Source: Celeribacter baekdonensis
Lineage (GTDB): Bacteria > Pseudomonadota > Alphaproteobacteria > Rhodobacterales > Rhodobacteraceae
Reading direction: 5' to 3'
Length of the DNA stretch: 64,000 nucleotides
NCBI RefSeq assembly: GCF_003047105.1
Contig: NZ_CP028475.1
Location: forward strand, 1,302,001-1,366,000
The notes beneath the pieces are model-generated. The model made no database searches, was not told the DNA's origin, and saw nothing but the letters and a program-made list of their open reading frames with translations. How positions within the stretch are numbered: the stretch's first letter is position 1; the number at the start of each line of letters is the position of its first letter. This document shows, one piece after another, positions 54,225 through 62,469 of this stretch. A program made the position numbers and the translations under genes.

Positions 54225-54770
54225 ATAGCCCGCAGACCGCATAACGCCCCGCCGACCCGTGACACCGGACCTCGTATCAACGAACGCATCCGGTCGCCGG
54301 AAATCCGCCTGATCGGCGCTGAGGGTGAAAACGTTGGTGTCGTCACACCGTCCCGTGCGCTGGAGATGGCCATTGAGGCTGGTCTCGACCTCGTGGAAAT
54401 TTCGCCAAACGCGGAACCGCCGGTCTGTAAGATCATGGATTTCGGCAAGTTCAAATATGAACAGCAGAAACGTGAATCCGAAGCACGCAAAAAGCAAAAG
54501 ATCATCGAGATCAAGGAAGTCAAATTCCGTCCCGGCACCGATGTGCATGACTACGACGTCAAAATGCGCAATGTCGTCAAGTTCCTTGAGAACGGCGACA
54601 AGGTCAAAGTGACGTTGCGCTTCCGTGGCCGTGAAATGGCGCACCAGGATTTGGGGCGTATTCTTTTGGAACGTGTGGCAGAGGACACCAAAGCCATCGG
54701 CAAGATCGAAAACATGCCGAAGATGGAAGGCCGTCAAATGGTCATGATGATCGGACCGTTGCCGAAGTGA
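54225..54770 (+). CDS. infC: translation initiation factor IF-3 (ATA start)
   Basis: A 181-residue IF-3. The conserved N-terminal block [15 protein letters not shown] lies upstream of the first in-frame ATG (54366), so translation must start earlier. The only fitting codon is ATA at 54225, six bases after a strong AGGAG (54214-54218), with an in-frame TAG between it and any upstream ATG. Rare start codons on infC are known to allow autoregulation (AUU in E. coli). Other blocks: [55 protein letters not shown] terminator follows. Confidence 0.95.
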   Translation: MARRPHNAPPTRDTGPRINERIRSPEIRLIGAEGENVGVVTPSRALEMAIEAGLDLVEISPNAEPPVCKIMDFGKFKYEQQKRESEARKKQKIIEIKEVKFRPGTDVHDYDVKMRNVVKFLENGDKVKVTLRFRGREMAHQDLGRILLERVAEDTKAIGKIENMPKMEGRQMVMMIGPLPK

Positions 54771-54796
54771 GGCGTTGCGTCTAACGTGAGTTTTGA

Positions 54797-54829
54797 AAGC
54801 CCCCGCTGTGAAAACATCGGGGGTTTTTT
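54797..54829 (+). terminator. Rho-independent terminator after infC
   Basis: AAAGCCCCCG ... CGGGGGTTTTTT hairpin with a strong T-run, 26 bp after the stop. Confidence 0.85.
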
Positions 54830-54848
54830 GTAGCAAGATAGGTGCAAA

Positions 54849-55457
54849 ATGAGCTTTTGGGATCAGCGTTACGACCAACCGGAGTATGTGTTTGGCACCG
54901 CGCCCGCTGCGTTTTTACCGCGTCATCTGGCGCAACTGCCCAAAGAGGCCCGCGTGCTCTGCGTCGCCGATGGCGAAGGCCGCAATTCGGTGTGGTTGGC
55001 CGAACGGGGTTTGGATGTGACGGCGTTTGACCCCTCCGCGCCCGCTCTGGCCAAAGCGCGCGCTCTGGCGAAGCGGCGTGGCGTGCGCGTGGGCTACCAT
55101 CAAACCGGGATTGAGGATTGGGATTGGGACCGTCCTTTTGATCTGATTGTGGCGATTTACATTCAATTCATCGGGCCGGAACAGCGCGCCGAACTGTTTA
55201 CCCAATTTGATCGCGCCCTTGCCCCCGGCGGCCGGGTGATGATCCATGGCTATACGCCAAAACAGGTCGAATACGGCACGGGCGGCCCCGGCAAGGTGGA
55301 GAATATGTACACCGAGGCCATGTTGGCGCAGGCTTTTGAAGGCTATGACATCCTCGAGAACCGCGCCTTTGAGATGCATGTGAATGAGGGCCACGGCCAT
55401 GTCGGCCACTCGGCCCTCATCGACTTTATCGCGCAAAAACCTAAGGGGACGGGTTAA
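54849..55457 (+). CDS. class I SAM-dependent methyltransferase
   Basis: A 202-residue Rossmann methyltransferase like TehB-type proteins. MSFWDQRYDQPEYVFGTAPA is followed by motif I VLCVADGEGRNSVWLAERGL, the Asp of VTAFDPSAPAL, motif IV FDLIVAIYIQF and LAPGGRVMIHGYTPKQ. The substrate is unknown. Convergent with the transporter gene, stops overlapping by 4 bp. Confidence 0.88.
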   Translation: MSFWDQRYDQPEYVFGTAPAAFLPRHLAQLPKEARVLCVADGEGRNSVWLAERGLDVTAFDPSAPALAKARALAKRRGVRVGYHQTGIEDWDWDRPFDLIVAIYIQFIGPEQRAELFTQFDRALAPGGRVMIHGYTPKQVEYGTGGPGKVENMYTEAMLAQAFEGYDILENRAFEMHVNEGHGHVGHSALIDFIAQKPKGTG

Positions 55458-57136
55458 AACGCCCCCGCCCCGGCACCTGCCAAGATCAAAATCAGGATCT
55501 GGGGCGCCAAGATGCGCAAGAACATCACCAGCGGGTAAACCGACACATAGGCCACCGACGCCGCCCCGGTTTTGCTCATCGACACGGCAAAGGCCAAGGC
55601 GGGTGGATCGGTCATCGACCCGGCCAAAACGCCGCAGAGGCTGAGGTAATTGAACTTGCCAAACACCCGCGCGATGACGCCAACAAGGATCAGCGGCAGG
55701 AGCGTGATGGTGATACCATAGCCCATCCACGCAATGCCGTCGCCATGCAGCAACGTGTCAAAGAACCGATCCCCGGCGACGATGCCGACCACAGCCAAAA
55801 ACAACACGATGCCAAATTCGCGCAGCGCGTGGTTGGCGGCGGGCGGCATATACCATGTGAACGGTCCCCAATGACCCAACCGCCCTAAAACAATCGCGGC
55901 CATCAACGGCCCGCCCGCGAGGCCAAGTTTCAGCGGTGCCGACAGGCCCGGCACGGCCAGCGGGATCGACCCCAAAATAACCCCCAAAGCGATGCCGAAA
56001 AACAGGGCTGGGAATTGCACCTCTTGCAGCCGCGCATGTTCATTGCCCAGCTCTGTGGCCACCGCATCAATGTCGGGTTTTGAGCCGACAACCGTGACGA
56101 TATCGCCAAAAGCCAATGACGACGACGCCTGCGCCGGAAGTTCGACGCCCGCACGGTTGATCCGCGACACGGTCACGCCGCGCGCCTCAACCAACGCCAA
56201 TTCACGCAAGGATTTGCCGAGGATTTTATCCTTGGTCACCACGATGCGCGCCCATGTCAATTTGGTGCCTTTGGTGGTCAACGGCGTATCAATCTCGCGC
56301 CCCATGATCAGTTTCATCGCCGCCAATTTTTCGGCAGGTCCAACCATATGAAGGCAATCGCCCAGATGCAGCACGGTGTCGCGCGTCGGCACAATCAATT
56401 CACCGCCCGATTTCATCCGCGAGGCGACAACGCCCTGATCAAATAGATCAGGCACATCACCGAGCCGCACGCCTTCAAGGTTCTGGTTGGTGACCTCAAG
56501 ATTGAGCGCGGGCAAAGCCGCCTCACCGCTTTTGGTCTCCAGTTTATAGGCCTCTTCTTCGCGCTCGACATTGATGCCAAAGAGAAAGCGCACCGCAAAC
56601 ATTGAGATCAAGATACCAATGATGCCAAAAGGATAGGCCATCGCATAGCCCATTCCGGCAAAGCCAACTTCGGAGGCCGGCAGGCCCAATTCACCAAGCG
56701 CCTGTTGCGCCGCCCCAAGCCCCGGCGTGTTGGTCACAGCCCCCGACATAACCCCCATCAACACCGGAAGCGGCAGATCCGTGAGCGCATAAATCATCAA
56801 AGTCACCGCCACACCGGCCAAAACGATGCCGATGGCGGCAAGGTTAAAGCGCAGGCCGGATTTGGCAAAAGAGGCGAAAAAGCTTGGGCCGACCTGAATG
56901 CCGATGGTGTAAACGAACAGGATCAGCCCCAATTCACGGACGAAATGCATGACATCGCTGTCAAAGCTGATCCCGGCTTTCGAGGCGAAGTGGCCAATCA
57001 GAATGCCCGAAAACAGCACCCCACCAATGCCCAACCCGATCTTGCGGAATTGAAGTTTTCCAAAGAGCAAACCAAACGCCCCGGCCAAGGCCAGAGCGAG
57101 CGTGGTGAGGGCGACATCGGAAAGGGGGAGAGACAT
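55454..57136 (-). CDS. AspT/YidE-type putative transporter
   Basis: A 560-residue membrane protein from ATG 57136. It has the duplicated membrane domain of the AAE (aspartate:alanine exchanger) family: an N-terminal set of about five segments (LALALAGAFGLLFGKL, GGVLFSGILIGHFAS, LGLILFVYTIGIQVGPSFF, MSGAVTNTPGLGAAQ) and a C-terminal set (FGIVLFLAVVGIVAGDRFF, GVLAGSMTDPPALAFAV). Two RCK-C/TrkA-C-like cytoplasmic domains lie between them (about 210-380). Substrate unknown; some family members exchange amino acids. The conserved TNTPGLGA / TDPPALAF pair is present, so it looks functional. Confidence 0.9.
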   Translation of the reverse strand: MSLPLSDVALTTLALALAGAFGLLFGKLQFRKIGLGIGGVLFSGILIGHFASKAGISFDSDVMHFVRELGLILFVYTIGIQVGPSFFASFAKSGLRFNLAAIGIVLAGVAVTLMIYALTDLPLPVLMGVMSGAVTNTPGLGAAQQALGELGLPASEVGFAGMGYAMAYPFGIIGILISMFAVRFLFGINVEREEEAYKLETKSGEAALPALNLEVTNQNLEGVRLGDVPDLFDQGVVASRMKSGGELIVPTRDTVLHLGDCLHMVGPAEKLAAMKLIMGREIDTPLTTKGTKLTWARIVVTKDKILGKSLRELALVEARGVTVSRINRAGVELPAQASSSLAFGDIVTVVGSKPDIDAVATELGNEHARLQEVQFPALFFGIALGVILGSIPLAVPGLSAPLKLGLAGGPLMAAIVLGRLGHWGPFTWYMPPAANHALREFGIVLFLAVVGIVAGDRFFDTLLHGDGIAWMGYGITITLLPLILVGVIARVFGKFNYLSLCGVLAGSMTDPPALAFAVSMSKTGAASVAYVSVYPLVMFLRILAPQILILILAGAGAGAF

Positions 57137-57345
57137 GGGCCTAACTTTCTGAATCAAACGGTCGAGATGCGATTGGCCGCGACACTGCGCCGCGCAGGGT
57201 CACTTGTAAGTGATATGTATCAATTTTCTGCAAATGCATAACGGCCTTGTGTGCCAAGCCACAGCTGCGCTCTCAGCGACGCTTTTTAAGGCGCAATCAG
57301 GCGCGACCTGCCGTTTTCTGCGCCTTTAGCTGTGAGTTTACCCTG

Positions 57346-58317
57346 TCAAACGTCCGATGAGGACAGGCCGCCAACCCCCATCTGCGCGATGTCCTCATCG
57401 GTGATGCTCACGCCACACAGCAACCGATCCACCAACCGATCCACTCCGGTCATAGCGGGATCGCGGGCACCTCCCGGCAGGCCCAAAATTGGCACAGCCC
57501 CAAGCCCGCCCGCGAAAAACCGCGCACCGGGGTCGACCGGCAAACCGAAGCGCGTGATCACACCGCCCGCCTGCTTTACCGCCTCAGGCGCGACATCACC
57601 GCGATCCACCGTCTCCACCGCGGTCAAGACAAACACCACCTCGCCGCGCGCACTTAAAAGCGCTTCGGCCAGTGCCTCTTCGCGGTGTGGCACCACTAAG
57701 GTTTCGATCAAATGCACGCCCAATCGGTCCAATCGCACCCGCAAAAAAGCCTCGCCTTTGGCGGCCCCGCCGTCGCCGCCAATCACGGTTTGAATGAGGC
57801 TCGCGGTTTCGGCCAAAACGGCGCGCACCCGGATCGTGTCATGGGCGTCCTCAATCACTTTTGAGAGTGCCGAGCGTTTGACCCCGTAGGGAATGACCCG
57901 AACCGTGGCAACGACATCGCCTTTGGCGACGCGGTGGAACTGCGGCAGGGTGGCGACGGCCACCCCCTCATCGACCCGGTTCATCCGAGTGATCCCGGCG
58001 GTATCGAGGCCCAAAACCCCAGCGCAAGTCGCCGTGATCTGCACCGCACCCGCGCTGGGACGCCCCAAATCCAAATTGGCATCACTGGGCAGAGGCACCA
58101 TCGCCGCACTGACCCGGCGTGCCACCTCGTCTTGCGCCACATCATGCGGATCAAGCTCGGCCACGGTGACCTCGCCCACACCAGCCATGACCAGCGCAGC
58201 AATCTCTGTCGGTCCAAGCAGACACCCCGCATCCAACCGCCCTCCGGCCTTAAAACTCACAGATCGCGCTAAAATCGTGCCCTTGGCGGCGCGCACCGGG
58301 CGGCGTCCAAACATCAT
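57346..58317 (-). CDS. MoeA/MoCF-type molybdopterin-binding protein
   Basis: A 323-residue protein of the molybdopterin-binding superfamily. A MoeA-like N-terminal part (AAKGTILARSVSFKAGGRLD) is followed by a MoCF-like domain with LSARGEVVFVLTAVETVDRG, APEAVKQAGGVITRFGLPVD, and PGARFFAGGLGAVPILGLPG. The pattern resembles proteins found next to xdhC and xanthine-dehydrogenase-type genes, where they help insert or process the Mo cofactor. Here the neighbour xdhC is decayed, so its partner enzyme may be encoded elsewhere. Its start overlaps the end of the xdhC remnant by 4 bp. Confidence 0.8.
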   Translation of the reverse strand: MMFGRRPVRAAKGTILARSVSFKAGGRLDAGCLLGPTEIAALVMAGVGEVTVAELDPHDVAQDEVARRVSAAMVPLPSDANLDLGRPSAGAVQITATCAGVLGLDTAGITRMNRVDEGVAVATLPQFHRVAKGDVVATVRVIPYGVKRSALSKVIEDAHDTIRVRAVLAETASLIQTVIGGDGGAAKGEAFLRVRLDRLGVHLIETLVVPHREEALAEALLSARGEVVFVLTAVETVDRGDVAPEAVKQAGGVITRFGLPVDPGARFFAGGLGAVPILGLPGGARDPAMTGVDRLVDRLLCGVSITDEDIAQMGVGGLSSSDV

Positions 58318-58759
58318 GGCCGCCTCAACACTTGGATCACCTGCGCGAGGATCGAGATGACAATTTCCGCCGGACTTTGGGCGCGCAGACCCAGACCGAC
58401 AGGGGCATGCAGACGCGCGATTTGCGCCTCACTCCCCCCAGCCCCTTTGAGCGCACATTTGGCATCGGGTCGGATCGGTCCCAAAGCGCCAATATAAAGC
58501 CTGTCCGAACGCAGCGCGGAGATCACCCCGGCGCGCCCATCCAGCCCATGCGCCAAAAGCGCGGCGCCCGGCCAATCGTCCCCGGTGCTCTGACTTTTGC
58601 CTGAGGCGACAAGCTGATTGCCGAGCGGGCGCGGCGCACGGCCCCAGAATTCGATCACCGTGGCCAAAACCGCGCCCCCCCGGCGCGGAGCCACGCAAGT
58701 GCGCTGTCACAGACCACATCACAGGCGGGATCTACGGGAACGAGGGGATCGGAGAGCAT
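58314..58759 (-). pseudogene. xdhC: decayed xdhC (Mo-hydroxylase maturation factor)
   Basis: The beginning is XdhC/CoxI-like (VDPACDVVCDSALAWLRAGG, then AVLATVIEFWGRAPRPLGNQ) and the end is the XdhC C-terminal domain (SALRSDRLYIGALGPIRPDA, ARLHAPVGLGLRAQSPAEI). Between them most of the protein is missing: about 200 residues including the Cys-Gly-Gly motif, plus the usual THDPKLDD. In addition the first part is out of frame with the rest at a seven-G run (complement of 58675-58681) that needs eight. So it has at least one frame break and two deletions. Functional XdhC is about 300 aa. Confidence 0.75.
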
Positions 58760-59208
58760 GGTCACACTTGGCTCCTCAACGCGGCGGTGGAAACGATCAA
58801 CATAGAGACGACTCTAACGCCACAGGGGCCTGTGTCCAGATGGGGGGCGCATGGATGGCTAACGGCGTGCTCTTCGGAGCAGATGAACGGGGGTGGGAAA
58901 GAAAAAGAGGCGTCGCAGGAGAAACGCATCCCTGCGACGCCAGTAAAGTATTCTGCCCACGCACAAAAGGCAGGATACGGCGCGGACGATCGGAAGGAGA
59001 GTCCGCGGGAGGAATGCAGGGGTCCAACTGTCTGACTGCGGACGTGAACCTCTGCGCTCAAAAACGTGATAGGACGCTGCGGTTGCGAAAACTTTGATCT
59101 GCATCAAATGCGTTTTCAGGCCTGATATTGACCTCGCGCAGATCCGTAAAAAGACGCTTCTACCGGGCGAAAACCCCCTGAATTTCCCCAAAAATCGGCA
59201 GACAAGCC
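58760..59208. other. intergenic region with orphan FnrL-type site
   Basis: About 450 bp with no supportable gene; short frames on both strands have no family resemblance. It contains a perfect FNR-type palindrome near its right end. It separates the decayed xdhC from the fatty-acid gene, so the promoter of the xdhC/MoeA-like unit should lie here. Confidence 0.5.
59094..59107. promoter_or_regulatory. FNR/FnrL-type box
   Basis: TTGATCTGCATCAA, exact TTGAT-N4-ATCAA. It is 335 bp upstream of the xdhC remnant (minus) and not close to any plus-strand gene start. Confidence 0.55.
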
Positions 59209-61293
59209 TCAGATTTGGTTTAATTTTTCGAAACGGTCGCCATTTTTAAACAACGCGCGCCAGATTGTCGCAGGGGCCCAAATGTCAGGGGCCGCCTTGG
59301 CAAAGGCCAAGAGCCGTTTTTCCGCCGCCACAATCCCCATCGCATCTGCCGATTGCATCGGTCCGCCGCGCCAGCGCGGATAGCCTTTCGCGATCATCAT
59401 CACCACGTCGATGTCCACCGGACGCGCCACCACGCCGCGCTCCAAAAGACGCGCGCCCGCGTTGGCTTCGGCCAAAATGATCCGTTCGACAATATCGGTG
59501 TCACTCAGCGCCAAGGCGGGGATACCGCCGTCCGCTCTGAGTTCGGCCAAAAGCGCCTCTGCGCGACTGTCGTCAGGCCCTGCCCCGTCAACATAATCGT
59601 AAAATCCGGCCCCCGTGGCTTTGCCTCCGCGCCCTTTCTCGGCCAAATATTGCGCCACAGCGCCGGTCATGTAGCTCAGCCCCAGCGCATCCATGGCCTC
59701 GCAGGGTCCGGCAGGAAATCCATAGGCCCGCATCGCCTGATCAATCTGTGCCGGGCGCGCGCCCATCAACAACGCCACATCCACGGCGGCCCATCCCGCC
59801 TCTTGCACCACATTGGCAATCAAACCATCCGTGGCAGAGACGGTTACCGGGATTTTGCCGAGGCGACGCAAAAACCCATGGGCCGTTGCCAAAGCTTTCG
59901 GGGCCACCCCGTCGGAATGCGCCAATTCGACCACGCGGATCATCTGTGCCGGGGCAAAGAAATGCAGGCCCAAAAACCGTTCAGGATGGGCCAAATCGCG
60001 GGCCATCACGTCGAATCCGCGATCCGCGACCGTGGCCAAAACCACATCTTCGGGCAAAAACTCTTCGACCCGGGCCAAAAGACGCCCACGCGTCGCCGCA
60101 TTGCCTTGGGTCGCCTCGATCACCAGATCGGCGGCGGCGAGGCTATCAACACGCGCACTGGCCGTGAAGGCGGCCACTCTGGCATCGCGCAGCTCGGGGC
60201 TGATCTGGCCCTGTTGCGCCGCACGGGTATAGGCGGCCTCAATCCGGTTTTGGACAACGACCAATTGATCAGCGCCATTGCCCAAAAGGCGAACATGAAA
60301 CCCATGATCCAAGGCCGCGACCGCAATCCCAAGCGCCAAAGTTCCGGTGCCGACAATCCCAAGGGTGACGACCTCGGCGGGCTCAACCCCGTCCACCCCA
60401 CTCAGCCGCGCCGCCTGTCTTTCGGCCAAATACGCATGCCGGAGGGCATTGGATTGCGGCGAGGCAAAACAGTCCTCTCGCGCGGCTTGTTCGCGCCAGA
60501 CCCCCGCATCAAAGGGCATCATCAGCGCGGCTTCGACACAGTCAACGATATGTTTTGGCGCCTCAATACGCGCCCCGCGAATTTCCATCCGTCGCGCCGC
60601 AATCTCAGTCAGGAAGCGCGCACCATCGGCCATGCCTCGGGTGACATCACGGCTGGGGCGTGGCCCCTTTTTGCTCTCAACCAAGTGGTGAGCAAAGGCC
60701 ACGGCCTCATCACCAACCTTTTTTTGCACCAATTCATCGACAAGGCCGAGTTTTTGCGCTTGCACACCGTCAATTGGCCGACCCGAGAGCAGGAGCGCCA
60801 ACGCCGCATCCGCACCAGCCAATCTGGGCAACCGTTGGGTCACACCACCGCCGGGCACGAGGCCAAAGGACACTTCCGGCGCGCCCAACCGCGCAGCCCG
60901 CCCCATCACCCGGTAATGCGCCGCCATAGCCAAGGCCAATCCGGCCTCAAGCGTTGAGCCATGCAGGGCCGCGACAACGGGTTTGCCACAGGCCTCGATC
61001 CGGTCACATAGGGTGTTTAACGTCGGCGCGGCCTCGATATGCGACAGGGCGTCGGGGGCATAGCCGGTACAGAAAGACGCCCCCTCACCCGCCACGACAA
61101 TGGCGTGCACATCGGGGTCATGGTCCGCGTCCTCAATGGCCGTGAACAGTGCCAATCGCATGGCATCGGTGATCGTATTGACCGGCGGACGTGACAGGCG
61201 CAGCACGGCGACCGCACCGTCGCGGCGGACCTGCACCATTTCACCTGCGAGGCTCTCGCCCTGCGCCACGTCTACACTCTGCCCCTCACGCAT
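59209..61293 (-). CDS. fused enoyl-CoA hydratase / 3-hydroxyacyl-CoA dehydrogenase
   Basis: A 694-residue two-domain beta-oxidation enzyme from ATG 61293. The N-terminal crotonase domain (about 15-200) has VLRLSRPPVNTITDAMRLAL, IVVAGEGASFCTGYAPDAL and LGAPEVSFGLVPGGGVTQRL. The C-terminal NAD-binding part has VTLGIVGTGTLALGIAVAAL (about 300-320), FLGLHFFAPAQMIRVVEL and IPVTVSATDGLIANVVQEAG, then GFPAGPCEAMDALGL and GGGGPMQS-like end KGYPRWRGGPMQSADA. In FadB-type enzymes the usual FFxG oxyanion motifs vary; here TGYA replaces the commoner GADI in the crotonase part, which may mean altered hydratase activity. Upstream lie two DnaA boxes. Confidence 0.9.
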   Translation of the reverse strand: MREGQSVDVAQGESLAGEMVQVRRDGAVAVLRLSRPPVNTITDAMRLALFTAIEDADHDPDVHAIVVAGEGASFCTGYAPDALSHIEAAPTLNTLCDRIEACGKPVVAALHGSTLEAGLALAMAAHYRVMGRAARLGAPEVSFGLVPGGGVTQRLPRLAGADAALALLLSGRPIDGVQAQKLGLVDELVQKKVGDEAVAFAHHLVESKKGPRPSRDVTRGMADGARFLTEIAARRMEIRGARIEAPKHIVDCVEAALMMPFDAGVWREQAAREDCFASPQSNALRHAYLAERQAARLSGVDGVEPAEVVTLGIVGTGTLALGIAVAALDHGFHVRLLGNGADQLVVVQNRIEAAYTRAAQQGQISPELRDARVAAFTASARVDSLAAADLVIEATQGNAATRGRLLARVEEFLPEDVVLATVADRGFDVMARDLAHPERFLGLHFFAPAQMIRVVELAHSDGVAPKALATAHGFLRRLGKIPVTVSATDGLIANVVQEAGWAAVDVALLMGARPAQIDQAMRAYGFPAGPCEAMDALGLSYMTGAVAQYLAEKGRGGKATGAGFYDYVDGAGPDDSRAEALLAELRADGGIPALALSDTDIVERIILAEANAGARLLERGVVARPVDIDVVMMIAKGYPRWRGGPMQSADAMGIVAAEKRLLAFAKAAPDIWAPATIWRALFKNGDRFEKLNQI

Positions 61294-61369
61294 CACACAC
61301 CCCCTTACGCCTTGCCCCGAACACCAAAAGCCATTTTTGTGTTCCGTGGATCTGGGCCTAAACCCGAAT

Positions 61370-61389
61370 GTATCCACAGCTTATCCACA
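61370..61389 (+). promoter_or_regulatory. tandem DnaA-type boxes
   Basis: GTATCCACAGC followed at once by TTATCCACA: one perfect and one near-perfect DnaA box in the same orientation with 10-11 bp pitch, 77 bp upstream of the fused fatty-acid gene. May be a DnaA-responsive promoter element; no origin-like AT-rich or iteron structure is present. Confidence 0.4.
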
Positions 61390-61516
61390 GCTTGTCGTTA
61401 TAATGGAGGAGAGCAGGACGAGAAAGCAAGAACCCTTTTGTTTCGGGCTCTTGCGGGGCGTGATCGCCCCCCGCAGGAGGCATGGCGCGTGTCAGTTTAG
61501 CCTCGGCGCAGAAGAC

Positions 61517-61741
61517 TTAGCCCTCAGTGGTTTCGGCACGCGTCGGATAAAGATCGTCGGCAGAGCTGTCTTCTAACTCGGCCTCCAAGCGCACCAAATC
61601 TTCGGGCAAAGGCAGGCCGAGCGCCGACAATTCCGAAAGCGTTTCACGCAAGCGCTCTTGCAGCACATGACGATCCTCAGGCTGGGCCGAAATTTCGTTC
61701 AAAATCATATAGGCTTGAGCTTTGAGGGCTTCGAATGCCAT
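61517..61741 (-). CDS. small acidic hypothetical protein
   Basis: A 74-residue protein. ATG 61741 has AAAGGA 8 bases upstream; the ATG six bases earlier is too close to that site. It is helical and acidic (FEALKAQAYMILNEISAQPE, LRETLSELSALGLPLPEDL). No family recognised. It lies 41 bp downstream of another small acidic gene on the same strand and belongs to the same likely FnrL-controlled run as the DksA-like gene. Confidence 0.6.
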   Translation of the reverse strand: MAFEALKAQAYMILNEISAQPEDRHVLQERLRETLSELSALGLPLPEDLVRLEAELEDSSADDLYPTRAETTEG

Positions 61742-61782
61742 TGTCATGTCCTTTCTCGAACAGGGCGCTCGCGCCGATCCGC

Positions 61783-61974
61783 TTAGACCGGCAAATTGTC
61801 CCACATATCGTCATCATCCTCCTCTGTCGCCTCGGCGCTGGCATAAGTGGCCGCGGGCGGTTCGGAGAACGTATGATGCAGCTTGTCTTTCAACACGGCT
61901 GCGGTGTCTTCATCTTTGACCAGATCATCGACGATGCGGTCAATCTCGGCGTCGCTTTTTGGTGAATTGGGCAC
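61783..61974 (-). CDS. small acidic hypothetical protein (GTG start)
   Basis: A GGAGG seven bases before GTG 61974 makes this the likely start, giving 63 residues (first codons PNSPKSDAEIDRIVDDL); an ATG 36 bp upstream has no such site. The C-terminus is very acidic (ATEEDDDDMWDNLPV). No family recognised. It sits between the DksA-like gene and another small acidic gene. Confidence 0.55.
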   Translation of the reverse strand: MPNSPKSDAEIDRIVDDLVKDEDTAAVLKDKLHHTFSEPPAATYASAEATEEDDDDMWDNLPV

Positions 61975-62051
61975 GTGTCGTCCTCCCGAATATAGGCGTC
62001 CTTGGAACATTTCACACCCCGCGCCCGCTCAAGCGCGCGTGATGCGGCGGA

Positions 62052-62387
62052 TCATTTGTGTTCGGCGTTGCGCGCGGCGCAGTCTTTGCACACAGGTGTA
62101 TAGGGTAACACATCCAAACGTTTTTCGCTGATTTCTTCGCCGCAGGCGGCGCAAAATCCGTAATTCCCGGCAGAAATGCGCTGAAGTGCTGCTTCAATCA
62201 TCGCCAGTTCGAGTTTTCCAGAGACCCCCATGCCTTCAAGCACCTCATCGCTCTCGCGTTCGGTCGCCAGTTCGGCCCAGTCTTTCGACTGATGAGCGTC
62301 CAACTCCGTTTCGATATCCTGCAATCTTTGAAGCAATTCGTCTTTGCGTTGCAGCAATTGCGTTTGTCTTTGAACAAGGTCTAGCAT
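62052..62387 (-). CDS. DksA/TraR-family zinc-finger protein
   Basis: A 111-residue protein from ATG 62387. An N-terminal coiled coil (LVQRQTQLLQRKDELLQRLQ) is followed by acidic stretches and the C4 zinc finger YGFCAACGEEI then VCKDCAARNA. DksA/TraR proteins enter the RNA-polymerase secondary channel and tune transcription with ppGpp. It is shorter than E. coli DksA (151), like the short DksA-like paralogues of Rhodobacterales. A perfect FnrL box 51 bp upstream of the ATG suggests control by oxygen. Confidence 0.9.
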   Translation of the reverse strand: MLDLVQRQTQLLQRKDELLQRLQDIETELDAHQSKDWAELATERESDEVLEGMGVSGKLELAMIEAALQRISAGNYGFCAACGEEISEKRLDVLPYTPVCKDCAARNAEHK

Positions 62388-62437
62388 GTGCGGTCCTCCT
62401 TGGAAGATCAGCATCCGCCCAAATCACATCGCGTGCA

Positions 62438-62451
62438 TTGATGCACATCAA
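62438..62451. promoter_or_regulatory. FNR/FnrL-type box upstream of the DksA-like gene
   Basis: TTGATGCACATCAA, exact TTGAT-N4-ATCAA, 51 bp before the start codon, an expected place for FnrL activation. The divergent FliM-like gene ends, rather than starts, on the other side. Confidence 0.7.
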
Positions 62452-62469
62452 CAGGCGGACCGCTTTGCC

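Noticed and set aside
59353..60957. Long plus-strand frame opposite the fused fatty-acid oxidation gene
   Set aside because: Shadow frame; the minus strand encodes recognisable crotonase and dehydrogenase domains.
61370..61389. Replication origin
   Set aside because: Only two DnaA boxes, no AT-rich unwinding element, and no dnaA, dnaN, hemE or repABC gene nearby.
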